This document shows, piece after piece, positions 39,176 to 47,669 of a stretch of 49,794 nt of DNA. The notes beneath the pieces were generated by a model. It was given only the letters and a program-made list of their open reading frames with translations, had not been told where the DNA came from and searched no databases. Location: contig CAMWQV010000001.1 in NCBI GenBank assembly GCA_947176425.1, forward strand, positions 1 to 49,794, in the 5' to 3' direction. This DNA is from an uncultured Clostridia bacterium (GTDB lineage: Bacteria > Bacillota > Clostridia > Oscillospirales > Oscillospiraceae). Position numbers and translations under genes: made by a program. Numbering within the stretch: position 1 is the first letter of the stretch; every line of letters begins with the position of its first letter.

Positions 39176-42100
39176 CTATACCAAAGCGCGCCGCATTGCA
39201 TCGGCATCCCTGTCCTCCAGGACATCCACGACCCGATCCACAATATCGTCCGCGAACTCCCGCAGGTCCTGAACCGTTTCCTGGGTGGCGCTGCCCCCGA
39301 TCTGGAACGTCACCTGAACAGGACCGGCGGCAACCCGGGAGCCCCCGCCAGCGGCCAGCTTTGCGGAAACCGCAGGCTCCGCTTTGGCTTGCAGCGCGGA
39401 TGTCTGTGCAGCATTCAGCACCTTCTCGCCGCCATTGAAGAACATCAGTTCCGGACCGTTCTCGCCCACCATGGCCCAGCCGGGCTGCGCGTCCTCCGTC
39501 CCGCTGGCATAGCCGCGGCGGGGACGGTTTTTGTCCAGTACGCGATTGCTGTAGGACACAGGTCCCATGGAATTGAATGCAGCGAGAGCAATCGTTTGAT
39601 AGCCAGACTGCACCTGGGGCAACATATCGTTCACTGCGTTGATATAGCCCTGAATGGTGGCTCGTCCCGCTTCTATGGCCTCGTCGCTCAGGTCCATGGC
39701 CTCAATGTCTGCGGCAAGCTCCTGCTGCAGCTCGTCCATTTGGTTGGAGAAATCTGTTTTCAGGTCCGCTATGCTCTGAGAGGCATCCGATTGAGCCTGC
39801 TGCAGCTCCTGCCAGTTTTCCACCATGGCCGCAAGGTCTTTATCGCTGGCGCTGGCCATACCCGCAATCGCGTTTACGCTGTCCGTACTCCCATCGGCAA
39901 AGCTGGCAATCACATCGCCTAGACCTTCAATATCAGCTGTCCGCTCCCGCAGGGATTCCAGATTTTGATTGTAGTTGTCCCAATAGGTGATCTGGCTCTC
40001 CAAGGCGCTGTTGATGCTCCCGGCACTGGTAGCAACCACCTTGTCCGCTTCATCCCAAAGGGCATACTGCCCCTGAATGGATTCCAGGGCCGCATTGTAG
40101 GCATCGTTATAGGCCTCTGCAAGCCCTGCTATCCGCTCGGCGGTCGTTTCAATGACCCCTTGCAGCTCCTGGGTCTGCCGGGCGGCCTCGGCCTCCGCTT
40201 CGGTCTGCGCCCCGGTCACGCCGGTGAGGCGTTCATACGCTTCCTGGGTGTCATTCAGCACTGCTTCCGCTTCCGCAAGCGCCTCGTTATCCTTTTCTAC
40301 GGCCTCGGTGTAAGTCCTGACCGCATCAACAGCGTCAAGCATTTCGCTGTTGTAGCCAAGTAGGGCGTCCTGCAGCTGGTAATACTCCGCCTGCTCCTCA
40401 TTGGTCAAAGCAGCGCCTTTGCTTTCCAGCTCGTTCATCCGCGCCAGGCCGGCCTCTCTGGCCTTCTCTATTTTTTCCAGCTTGATTTCGGCCTCAGTGA
40501 GCTTGAGGGAGTTGGCGGCTGATTCCGTCATGACCTCGTTGTACTGGCCCATCACGCCATTCATGTACTCCTGGTACGCCTGCGCTTCGGACTTCTTTTT
40601 CCATGCCTCGGTCTGGCTGCGCAGGGCCTCGGTGCCGCCCTCAATCGCGCCGGTTTCCAGGTTCACATATTCGGTCAGCTCCGGCAGAGCATTGCAGAGC
40701 AGAGACAGCGTATTGAGGTAGGCGCGGCTGTGCTCATCGGAGGCGTCGGTCCCCTCGCCCAGCTCCTCCAGCTTGGCGATATAGGTTTCCGCCGCCTGTG
40801 CCACGGCAAGGGTCTGGTTTGCTGTCTGATTATAGGCGGCGCCAGCATCGTCCATGGCGTCCTTCATGTCACGGGTGGCCTCTGTCAGCTCTTTCACAGC
40901 GGGCCCGCCGTCATTGGCGGCAGTGACCAGCCCCACCACTGCGGCGGTCAGGCCCGCCACAGCGGCGGCTCCGCCCAGGATCGCGCCCGCCGGTCCGGTG
41001 AACAGCGCCGCAACATTAAGGGCTTGAAATACCTTCATGGCGGCGCTTGCCCCAGTGATGGCTACCGTGGCGGCCCCCATTGCTCCGGTAAAGGTCATCA
41101 CACCTTTGACCAAAGCAGGATGCTCCTGCACAAATTCGTTGACCCAAGTGAGTACATCGGTGCCGATCTCAGCCGCCCTGCGCAGTTCCGGATTGAACTC
41201 CTCCCCGATGGTGGTTCTCAGCGCATCCCAGGCGGAGTTCATCAGGGTCAGCTGGCCGTTCAGATTGTCCAGCTTGACCGCCGCCATGCGCTGGGCCGCG
41301 CCGGTGCAATTGTCAATGCTGAGGGCCAGGGAAGAAAAATCCTCCTCAGTGGCATTGAGAATAGCCAGCAGGCCGTTGTATCCGCGCTGCCCCGCCAGGG
41401 CCATGGCGTTGTTCACCCGTTCGGCCTCGGTCATCTCCATGAACACGTCCCGCAGCTCCTCTATGGTTTCCATGAAGTTCTTCATAGTACCATCCGCTTT
41501 GATCGCTGTGAAATCATATTCACCAAAGGCCGCGCCGGTCAGGGTGACACCCTCCAGCAGGCCGTTGAAGGTGTTCTTCAATGCCGTGCCGGCGATGCTG
41601 CCCTTAACACCGGCATTGGCCATGAGGCCCACAGCCACGGCTACATCTTCGATGTTGTAGCCCAAAGCTCCGGCGATGCTGGCCGATTGCTTGAACGTCT
41701 CGCCCATAATGCTGACGTTGGTATTGGAGTTGGTAGCCGCCGCCGCCAAAACATCCGCAAAATGAGCTGTATCCGACGCAGCCAGGCCAAAGGCGGTCAA
41801 GTTGTCGGTGACGATATCACTGACCATCGCCAGGTCTTCACCGGAGGCCGCAGCGAGCTGGATCACACCGTCCATGCCGGACATCATCTGCTGTGCATTC
41901 CAGCCGGCCATTGCCATATACCCCATGGCGTCGGCGCTCTCTTTGGCGGTAAACTTGGTAGTTGCGCCCAGCTCCTTGGCCTCCGCCGTCAGAGCCGCCA
42001 TCTCCTGAGCATTGGCTTGAGACAGCGCCTCCACGGTGGACATGGCTTCCTCAAAGTCGCCAGCGACTCCGACGCACTCCAGAAAGGCGTCCGTGATCTC

Positions 42101-42676
42101 CTTCAGCGCCATCGCCACGCCGGCGGTGGCGACAGCCTGTCCCGCTGCCTCGAAGGCTTGAACGGTCTGTTCTCCGAAGCTGGCGGCACCCTGGGCCGCC
42201 CGGTCCTGCTCCTCCTGGAGCTCCTTGATTCTGGCGGTCAGTTCTTGGTCCTTCTGGGCCAAATTCGCCGTGTCCACCCCGGCCTCTTTCAGTTTCGCGC
42301 CGGTGGTCTGGAGCTTTTGGTTCTGCCGTTCCAGGGCCGTTTCGGTGTCCTTGATACGCTGTTCCAGCTTAACCTTTTCCCGTTCCAGTCCGGCAATTGT
42401 GGCAGCATCATGTTCTTCAGCATTCCGCGCTGCCTTGATCTGCTCAATCAGAAGCGCTTCCTGCTGTCTCAGGTTGTCCAGCTTAGCTGTGGTATTTTGG
42501 ACTGCCGCCTGTTGCTTCTGGAAAGAGCTGATATCGCCCTGGAGCCGGTGAAGGTCCTGAATCTCTTTGCCCAGACGGGAGAACTCCGCCTGGGCCTTGG
42601 AGAAGGTTCCGCTGAAACCGCCGTTCATTCTGGCGTTTAAGGCAAACAACATCTCATAGGTTTTCGCGGTAGCCAT
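39176..42676 (-). CDS. Tail tape measure protein (TP901 family)
   Basis: A 1166-residue protein. Residues about 20-180 are a coiled coil. The TP901/PhageMin tail core follows at about 205-420 (ATTKFTAKESADAMGYMAMAGWNAQQM, then NTNVSIMGETFKQSASIAGALGYN and GSIAGTALKNTF). Hydrophobic helices lie near 525-600 (GAMGAATVAITGASAAMKVF, GAAAVAGLTAAVVGLV), and a second long coiled coil at about 690-860. At about 0.15 nm per residue the tail would be near 170 nm long, a family-based estimate. The start follows GGAGGGGGGTGTTTT. Confidence 0.9.
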   Translation of the reverse strand: MATAKTYEMLFALNARMNGGFSGTFSKAQAEFSRLGKEIQDLHRLQGDISSFQKQQAAVQNTTAKLDNLRQQEALLIEQIKAARNAEEHDAATIAGLEREKVKLEQRIKDTETALERQNQKLQTTGAKLKEAGVDTANLAQKDQELTARIKELQEEQDRAAQGAASFGEQTVQAFEAAGQAVATAGVAMALKEITDAFLECVGVAGDFEEAMSTVEALSQANAQEMAALTAEAKELGATTKFTAKESADAMGYMAMAGWNAQQMMSGMDGVIQLAAASGEDLAMVSDIVTDNLTAFGLAASDTAHFADVLAAAATNSNTNVSIMGETFKQSASIAGALGYNIEDVAVAVGLMANAGVKGSIAGTALKNTFNGLLEGVTLTGAAFGEYDFTAIKADGTMKNFMETIEELRDVFMEMTEAERVNNAMALAGQRGYNGLLAILNATEEDFSSLALSIDNCTGAAQRMAAVKLDNLNGQLTLMNSAWDALRTTIGEEFNPELRRAAEIGTDVLTWVNEFVQEHPALVKGVMTFTGAMGAATVAITGASAAMKVFQALNVAALFTGPAGAILGGAAAVAGLTAAVVGLVTAANDGGPAVKELTEATRDMKDAMDDAGAAYNQTANQTLAVAQAAETYIAKLEELGEGTDASDEHSRAYLNTLSLLCNALPELTEYVNLETGAIEGGTEALRSQTEAWKKKSEAQAYQEYMNGVMGQYNEVMTESAANSLKLTEAEIKLEKIEKAREAGLARMNELESKGAALTNEEQAEYYQLQDALLGYNSEMLDAVDAVRTYTEAVEKDNEALAEAEAVLNDTQEAYERLTGVTGAQTEAEAEAARQTQELQGVIETTAERIAGLAEAYNDAYNAALESIQGQYALWDEADKVVATSAGSINSALESQITYWDNYNQNLESLRERTADIEGLGDVIASFADGSTDSVNAIAGMASASDKDLAAMVENWQELQQAQSDASQSIADLKTDFSNQMDELQQELAADIEAMDLSDEAIEAGRATIQGYINAVNDMLPQVQSGYQTIALAAFNSMGPVSYSNRVLDKNRPRRGYASGTEDAQPGWAMVGENGPELMFFNGGEKVLNAAQTSALQAKAEPAVSAKLAAGGGSRVAAGPVQVTFQIGGSATQETVQDLREFADDIVDRVVDVLEDRDADAMRRALV

Positions 42677-42738
42677 AAAACACCCCCCTCCTGGAATAGA
42701 AAACGGCCCAAGGCATTTTGGCCTTGAACCGTTTCAAA

Positions 42739-43257
42739 TTATTGCTTTTTCTTCTTGTCTGTAAAAACTTTTTTGCTATTCTCTGACCGTGTAATCCATC
42801 GGCAGTTATCAGGAGAGTAGCCCTTGTCATTGTCAATGCGGTCAATCGTCAGGTCATCGCGGTAACCGTTTGCAAGTGCCCATTTTCGGAATGCTTCATA
42901 GCTTTTTTCCCATTCAGCACATACAAAAATTCCACGTCCACCATACCGATTGTAGCGTTTATTTGACGGGTACTTACACCGTGCTCTCATGTCGTTATAA
43001 ATTCGATACAATCGGCTTGTTCTGGAATCCCCATGTGTGCGCCGGGAGGCAGGTAAGGTATTTTTTCTGACGCATCCGCAATTTGTAGAGTTGCCAGACC
43101 GAAGATTTTTGCCCAAAACTAAAGCAGTATTTCCACAGTCGCATCGACAAAGCCATTTAGTGTCTCTACTTCCGCATGGAGCAATGTACACTGAATCTAC
43201 ACCCATCACCACCAGCCTCCCGAACCGCTGGCCCGTCAGGTCAATCAGTTTGCCCAT
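42739..43257 (-). CDS. HNH/AP2-type homing endonuclease
   Basis: A 172-residue free-standing endonuclease. The N-terminal DLTGQRFGRLVVMG and WLCRCDCGN with a later NCGCVRKN give a zinc-ribbon DNA-binding part. RLYRIYNDMRARCKYPSN leads to YGGRGIFVCAEW, and LTIDRIDNDKGYSPDNCRWIT is the HNH-like catalytic block. It has inserted between the tape measure and tail chaperone genes. Its start overlaps the broken ImmA gene by 17 bp. Confidence 0.8.
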   Translation of the reverse strand: MGKLIDLTGQRFGRLVVMGVDSVYIAPCGSRDTKWLCRCDCGNTALVLGKNLRSGNSTNCGCVRKNTLPASRRTHGDSRTSRLYRIYNDMRARCKYPSNKRYNRYGGRGIFVCAEWEKSYEAFRKWALANGYRDDLTIDRIDNDKGYSPDNCRWITRSENSKKVFTDKKKKQ

Positions 43258-43644
43258 ATCTCGCCCCCGCTAAGGTCTCCTTCCCATATTTGCGGATAAG
43301 GTCATGGGTAAATAGAGCAACAGCAAAGTAGTTTGCCTCTGATTCTGCAAAATCGGGATATTGGTCATAGACCGACTGCCGATAGTCTAGATGGCCGAGC
43401 AGAATATGGCCAAGTTCATGGGCGATAGTAAATCGGGTCTCTTCCGTCCGGCACCCGTCCCTGAAAAGAATCACATAGGTTCCGTCCGTTGCTTTGAAAG
43501 TGATTCCCGGTGTTCTACTCAAATCGAGCCCAATCTTTTTGCCGCTTTTGGGGAACTCGCATAAGAGGAGACTCGGATGCCGTAGTCCTCACAGATTTTA
43601 TTGAAATCGATTTTCCCGAAAAGATCTTTTTTGCCATCAACCAT
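43241..43644 (-). pseudogene. ImmA/IrrE-family metallopeptidase with a frameshift
   Basis: From the ATG at 43644 the frame reads MVDGKKDLFGKIDFNKICED, IRVSSYA and then runs into a stop near 43521. The adjacent frame continues sensibly as FPKSGKKIGLDLSRTPGITF and carries the active site FTIAHELGHILLGH and ESEANYFAVALF. One missing base near 43563 (a GCGGAG now GCGAG would restore the frame) explains this. The second frame could start only at a TTG (43522), without the N-terminus. The partner would be the XRE protein at 44191. Confidence 0.7.
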
Positions 43645-43867
43645 ATGTAATCCCTCCATTCATATCACGATACTTAGGCCCGACGCTGCCGATATGCTTT
43701 TTTTGTTTGGCTCTGCGCTCTTTGAGCCATGCTTGGTAGCGCTCCTCTGCTCCCGGCATCGAAAAGACCTGTTCGGTCAGTGCCAGCGCGCCTTTCGCAA
43801 GTTCAATGCGCCGAAAATCTGGGATAGACGCGACATCAATGCTCAGCGTGGGATTTTTATTTTTCAT
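43637..43867 (-). CDS. Small hypothetical protein
   Basis: A 76-residue, basic protein (LSIDVASIPDFRRIELAKGALALTEQV). It overlaps the ImmA start by 8 bp, so it is in one operon with ImmA and the HNH gene. AAGGAGGTTTC precedes the ATG. It is not recognised; its position, between the divergent repressor and ImmA, is where small regulators or anti-repressors often lie. Confidence 0.5.
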   Translation of the reverse strand: MKNKNPTLSIDVASIPDFRRIELAKGALALTEQVFSMPGAEERYQAWLKERRAKQKKHIGSVGPKYRDMNGGITYG

Positions 43868-43876
43868 GAAACCTCC

Positions 43877-43980
43877 TTGAAAATTCCCGGGAGGTCTGAT
43901 AGAATGGATTTATCAAACCTCCCTGGTTTGGTGTAATAGGGTGTTGGTGTGGTTTGCAAGGCCGCCAACACTCTATTTTT
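43877..43980 (+). ncRNA. Predicted short plus-strand RNA D with promoter and terminator
   Basis: TTGAAA (43877-43882), 17 bp, TAGAAT (43900-43905). An inverted repeat (43886-43901 with 43911-43926) surrounds the start, as in RNA C, with matched changes in both arms. The RNA would read UCAAACCUCCCUGGUUUGGUG, then form TAGGGTGTTGG (43937-43947) with CCAACACTCTA (43965-43975) and end in TTTTT, about 65 nt. Its first about 30 nt resemble RNA C; the terminators are unrelated in sequence. Confidence 0.5.
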
Positions 43981-44058
43981 ATTCTGCTGTTAAGGTACAT
44001 ATATGTAAAGGGGCGGACTGTTTTCCCCGAACCGTGTGGGTGGCCCACGGTCATTATT

Positions 44059-44161
44059 GTACACCGTTTAGTTTACTATGTCCATTGTCAGATACACCAA
44101 ATAGTGTACTTTCTTTTCGTTTATTTTGTACATTGATTAGTTTACTATTTTCCCCTATAAT
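44059..44161 (+). promoter_or_regulatory. Promoter and three operators of the XRE / GIY-YIG operon
   Basis: TTGATT (44133-44138) and TATAAT (44156-44161) are 17 bp apart. Three 21-bp operator-like repeats lie at 44059-44079, 44128-44148 (both GTACA...TTAGTTTACTAT) and, inverted, 44089-44109. The last direct copy covers the -35 and spacer. Together with RNA D they account for the 323-bp gap 43868-44190. Confidence 0.7.
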
Positions 44162-44190
44162 ACAATCTATCAAAAGAAGAAGGTGGTTAC

Positions 44191-44427
44191 ATGTCTGCGT
44201 CCTCAGCAATTCGTCAGCGGTTAAGGGATATCAATATGTCACAAACACAATTAGCAGAGGCTCTAGGAACCAATAAGCAAAATTTAGGAAATAAATTGAG
44301 AAGAGACAATTTTTCTGCCCAAGAATTGGCAAGTATTTGCAAAATTATCGGCCTAAAGTTGACTATGATTGAAAGTGAACCGGGGAAATACGTTATTGAA
44401 TATGACAGCTCCAACGGGGGAGATTGA
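44191..44427 (+). CDS. XRE-family repressor
   Basis: A 78-residue helix-turn-helix protein (IRQRLRDINMSQTQLAEALGTNKQNLGNKL), with a short beta C-terminus (LTMIESEPGKYVIEYD). AAGAAGAAGGTGGTTAC precedes the start. It should bind the three upstream 21-bp repeats and control its own operon and perhaps the divergent ImmA operon. Its stop overlaps the next gene's ribosome-binding region. Confidence 0.75.
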   Translation: MSASSAIRQRLRDINMSQTQLAEALGTNKQNLGNKLRRDNFSAQELASICKIIGLKLTMIESEPGKYVIEYDSSNGGD

Positions 44428-44429
44428 TT

Positions 44430-44933
44430 ATGGAGCGAGTCTACATTTTCGATTTCGGTGACAAAATCAAGGCTGGATATTCAACCAATGTACAAAAACG
44501 ACTCAGAACAATTGAACTTTCATCGGGTGTCAAAGCCAAACAGATATACAGTGTTGCGGCGGGGCGAAAAAAAGAAAAACTGTTGCATAGTTGGCTTGAT
44601 AACCGCTTGGAGGGAGAATTTTTTGCCTTTCCATTTACAGATGCAAAAGAGCTTTTAGACAAGATTGCCAACGGAGAAATCACAGATCCGCCAAATCAAC
44701 CAGTATTTCCCATAAAGCAAGGACATATGTCATACCAAAAACTTTTCTCTCTAATGGCAGAAAAAGGGATTAAAAAGTACGACCTTCGCAAAATGGGGAT
44801 ATCGCCAACCATTGTTGACCGCCTAGTAAAAAACAGCGATGTGAACACATCAACAATCATGCGGTTGTGTGAAATCCTTGATTGCCAACCAGGAGACATC
44901 ATGGAATATGTGGAGGACGAAGCGGGGAATTGA
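44430..44933 (+). CDS. GIY-YIG-like (T5orf172/MUG113) domain fused to an XRE HTH
   Basis: The start at 44430 (MERVYIFDF) is 7 nt after GGGGGAG. Residues about 1-85 fit the T5orf172/MUG113 branch of GIY-YIG nucleases: YIFDFGDKIKAGYSTNVQKRLRTIE, then EKLLHSWLDNRLEGEFFAF. Residues about 100-165 are an XRE helix-turn-helix (SYQKLFSLMAEKGIKKYDLRKMGISPTIVDRLVKN). A nuclease joined to a repressor-type domain could be a targeted nuclease, a regulator, or a defence protein; none is shown. It follows the XRE gene in one operon. Confidence 0.65.
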   Translation: MERVYIFDFGDKIKAGYSTNVQKRLRTIELSSGVKAKQIYSVAAGRKKEKLLHSWLDNRLEGEFFAFPFTDAKELLDKIANGEITDPPNQPVFPIKQGHMSYQKLFSLMAEKGIKKYDLRKMGISPTIVDRLVKNSDVNTSTIMRLCEILDCQPGDIMEYVEDEAGN

Positions 44934-44949
44934 TTCCCCGCTTTCGCTT
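44920..44949 (+). terminator. Terminator of the XRE / GIY-YIG operon
   Basis: AAGCGGGGAA (44920-44929) pairs with TTCCCCGCTT (44934-44943) around a TTGA loop, followed by TCGCTTATTT; the stem includes the end of the coding sequence. Confidence 0.6.
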
Positions 44950-44951
44950 AT

Positions 44952-45525
44952 TTACTAGCGGCCTCCTTCTCCTCAGCTACCACGATGTTATTGGCCTTGA
45001 TCCACTGGCGCAGTTTCCAAAGCGGAAGTGTCAGCCAAAATGGTATTGGAGTGTTGTTGTTCCGCGCCAGGATTATGCACTGTTTCTGGAGCCATAACCC
45101 TCCGTCGCCGGTTACGACCCCGACCGCAGCAAAAAACGCCGGGCACTCATGTAGATGTTCTGATAGTCTCGGATAGGCAGCGCCCGGAGCATATCCGCGT
45201 CCACGATGCGGATACCGTTGTCATCCCGGTTGGTGCAGGCCCGAACAGCCATGCCCGCCAGGAATGCCCCAGTGAGTGCAGGCACCACCAGCGTCTTGCC
45301 GTGGCGGAGCATATCATCTTCGACGGCCTCGAAATCCTTGCCCGTCAGCTCACCCCAGTTAAAAGACAGCTCCGTGACCGTGTGCCCCCGGAACTGGAAC
45401 GGTTCTTTGAAGGTGTGCGTGTAAGTCATGACATCCGGCTCAGCCTTTGCCGCTTTTTCCAGCGCAGTGGCGGCCTCTGCCGCAGCCTCCAATACAGTGA
45501 TGTCGGTTTTCTCCTCAGGACTCAT
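44952..45525 (-). CDS. Tail assembly chaperone gpE with -1 frameshift product gpE+E'
   Basis: The zero frame (45112-45525, 137 residues) is a phage tail assembly chaperone (HTVTELSFNWGELTGKDFEAVEDDML). Near its end it reads through T-TTT-TTG (complement at 45130-45136), the same heptamer as in P2. A -1 slip there leads to a frame open to TAA at 44952-44954, coding for WLQKQCIILARNN, then PFWLTLPLWKLRQWIKANN, typical of E' parts. The extension adds about 58 residues and has no start of its own. The two products guard the tape measure during tail assembly. Confidence 0.85.
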
Positions 45526-45591
45526 GGGTAATACTCCTTTCCAAAATCAGACAGGCCCCGGACAGCCACGCCGCCCGAAGCCTGTTCATTG

Positions 45592-46113
45592 TTACTTGCC
45601 CAGCGCCTTGCGCACCTCGGCCATGTAGTCCACACCGCCAATGACGCACTTCATGTTGCGCTTGTCGATTTCCCACAGCTGTTCACCGTTCTTGTAGGCA
45701 GCGAAGTAATACACCACGTATTCGCCGGAGCTATCGGCAGAACTCATGGGAGCCACAGTGCCAGGGTCGGTGGTCTTGGGCCGGACAATCATGACATATT
45801 TGTCCGCCCAGAGGCCTTCTTCCGCTTGTTCGACATCCCAGTATTCTTCGGCCACTCTCATATCCAGCTGGTGCTTCTTGGGGGACATTAATTTCACTGC
45901 ATCCCCGTGGGGGGTGAGCCAAGTGATGGTGGTAGTCATGTTGTCCACCATGCCGTACAGCGGAACCTCCATGTTGCCCATCATTCCTGCACCAGAAATC
46001 TGAACACAGGGGAAAGCAATGGGGGGCAGCTTCACCTTGGCCACGCCCAGGAGATTGATGCTGTCCTCATAAATTTCCAAATTAATGTACGCTGCCGGTT
46101 GTTTTGTACTCAT
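45592..46113 (-). CDS. Major tail tube protein (gpFII-like)
   Basis: A 173-residue protein. INLEIYEDSINLLGVAKVKLPPIAFPCVQISGAGMMGNMEVPLYGMVDNMTTTITW is the P2 FII signature at the start, and AAYKNGEQLWEIDKRNMKCVIGGVDYM the end strand. It forms the inner tube through which DNA passes. It lies directly after the sheath gene, with one copy of the 24-bp repeat between. Confidence 0.9.
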   Translation of the reverse strand: MSTKQPAAYINLEIYEDSINLLGVAKVKLPPIAFPCVQISGAGMMGNMEVPLYGMVDNMTTTITWLTPHGDAVKLMSPKKHQLDMRVAEEYWDVEQAEEGLWADKYVMIVRPKTTDPGTVAPMSSADSSGEYVVYYFAAYKNGEQLWEIDKRNMKCVIGGVDYMAEVRKALGK

Positions 46114-46151
46114 AGTTTAACTCCTTCTGATTTGGTTCGTCCCTGCCCGGG

Positions 46152-46175
46152 AAATTCCCAGACGTTTGGGATTTT
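46152..46175. repeat. 24-bp near-palindromic repeat, copy 4
   Basis: It is identical to copy 3 and lies in the 89-bp gap between the sheath stop and tube start, 39 bp before the tube's ATG. Confidence 0.75.
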
Positions 46176-46202
46176 GCCGGACAGGGAGAATATACCGGAT
46201 TA

Positions 46203-47657
46203 TTAAGCGGTCATCTTAAGGGCGTTGGTCAGGTAGTCCACGTCGAACTCCAGCGTGAAGCGGATCTCCTGCGCCGGGACGGGCGGAGTCATATAAATAT
46301 GAAAGCTGATGATACCAGCCAACAGACCGGTCACCGGATTCTCCGATGCTTTCAGTTCAACTCTGGCGCCCAGCAGATACTCCTGGCTCACCAGGCCGTT
46401 GAGCCAGATGTTGCAGGTGTCCTGGATGTTGTCCAGCAGCCGCAGGTTCATCGGCTTGTCCAGCTTGCTCCAGAACGTCCGAATGAGGGTGTTGGCCACG
46501 AAGTCGAACATCCTGCTCACCGGAATGAACTGATCCTTCACATCGGTGTTGCCGGGATAGCAGGCGGTGTAGTTGTTCCGCGCCGTCCAGCCCATGGACA
46601 TGAAGTTCAGTGCCGTCACGATGCCGTAGCCGGCGACGATGTTGGTCTGCTCGAAGGTCAGGCTGATCTCCGTGCCATCCTCCAAGCAGCAGCCGTCCAT
46701 CTTGAAGTTCTTGTTGGACGGGCTCTCGTAGGGCACACCGCCGTTGTTGGTGTCCACCTGGGCCATCAGGCCCGCCAGCTGGGTACTCATGTGGAACTTG
46801 TAGCCGCCCAGCTTGACCATGGGCCAGCAAAGGATCTGGTCATCATCCACGATGTTGTTCTCGTTCTTCCAGGGCAGCAGATCAGAATACTTGCGGACGC
46901 CGTCTTCGCCGGTATCCGCATCAATCAGAGCCTTGGCCCGGAACAGGCCGTTGATGCCTTCCGCCTTGGTGGCCATGACGGCGGCCACCACACTGTCGTG
47001 CGACCAGCCGGGGGCGCAGATCAGGTCGGGAATCAGACCCACCGTACTCATACAGGCGTTGATGACGCTCAGTCCCTCCACGATGTCAGTCTTCGCCACC
47101 GCATCAGGCTTGACAGCGGCATACTTGATATACAGCTTCGCCTCATCGTAGTACTCGCCGGAGTCCAGCAGTTCCACGACACAGGTGTCCGTGTCCCCAT
47201 CGTAGAGGATACTGTAGTCCGCGTCCGGCTCCAGCACAGCTTCAAAGTCTGAGTCCGTGCTGACCTGGATGGTAGACGCAATGGCATCGAAGGGAATCGA
47301 CGCCTGGTGGCCGGTCACGGGGATAGCCTCCCGACCGTCACCGGCCGCGCTGTCCTTCATGCTGGTTTTGCCGGAATCCAGCACATTGCAGAAAACAACA
47401 GGCTGGCAGCCGTAAAGCTGGAAGTGGGAGTACATGAACTCGCACAGGGGGTACTTCTTCCAGTCATAGGAAAAGCCCAGCCGTTCCACTGCCTCGTCCC
47501 AGCTGGTGGCCAGCACTGGCACATTGGCCTTCGCCGGGCTGCTGGCAGTATGGGCAGGGGCCGCGCCCACAACAAACGGGATACTCACATCCGCCTTGAC
47601 CGGGGTGCTGACCGCCGTTGACTCCTCATGCGCATGAACGCCAAGATTCAAATCCAT
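46203..47657 (-). CDS. Tail sheath protein (gpFI-like)
   Basis: A 484-residue contractile sheath protein. The start VHAHEESTAVSTPVKADVSIPFVVGAAP is the conserved sheath N-terminus. The middle has LICAPGWSHDSVVAAVMATKAEGINGLFRA, and the end TNIVAGYGIVTALNFMSMGWTARNNYTACYPG and FVANTLIRTFWSKLDKPMNLRLLDNI. It proves the contractile (myovirus) tail. The start follows AAGGAGGAAACAAC. Confidence 0.93.
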   Translation of the reverse strand: MDLNLGVHAHEESTAVSTPVKADVSIPFVVGAAPAHTASSPAKANVPVLATSWDEAVERLGFSYDWKKYPLCEFMYSHFQLYGCQPVVFCNVLDSGKTSMKDSAAGDGREAIPVTGHQASIPFDAIASTIQVSTDSDFEAVLEPDADYSILYDGDTDTCVVELLDSGEYYDEAKLYIKYAAVKPDAVAKTDIVEGLSVINACMSTVGLIPDLICAPGWSHDSVVAAVMATKAEGINGLFRAKALIDADTGEDGVRKYSDLLPWKNENNIVDDDQILCWPMVKLGGYKFHMSTQLAGLMAQVDTNNGGVPYESPSNKNFKMDGCCLEDGTEISLTFEQTNIVAGYGIVTALNFMSMGWTARNNYTACYPGNTDVKDQFIPVSRMFDFVANTLIRTFWSKLDKPMNLRLLDNIQDTCNIWLNGLVSQEYLLGARVELKASENPVTGLLAGIISFHIYMTPPVPAQEIRFTLEFDVDYLTNALKMTA

Positions 47658-47669
47658 GTTGTTTCCTCC

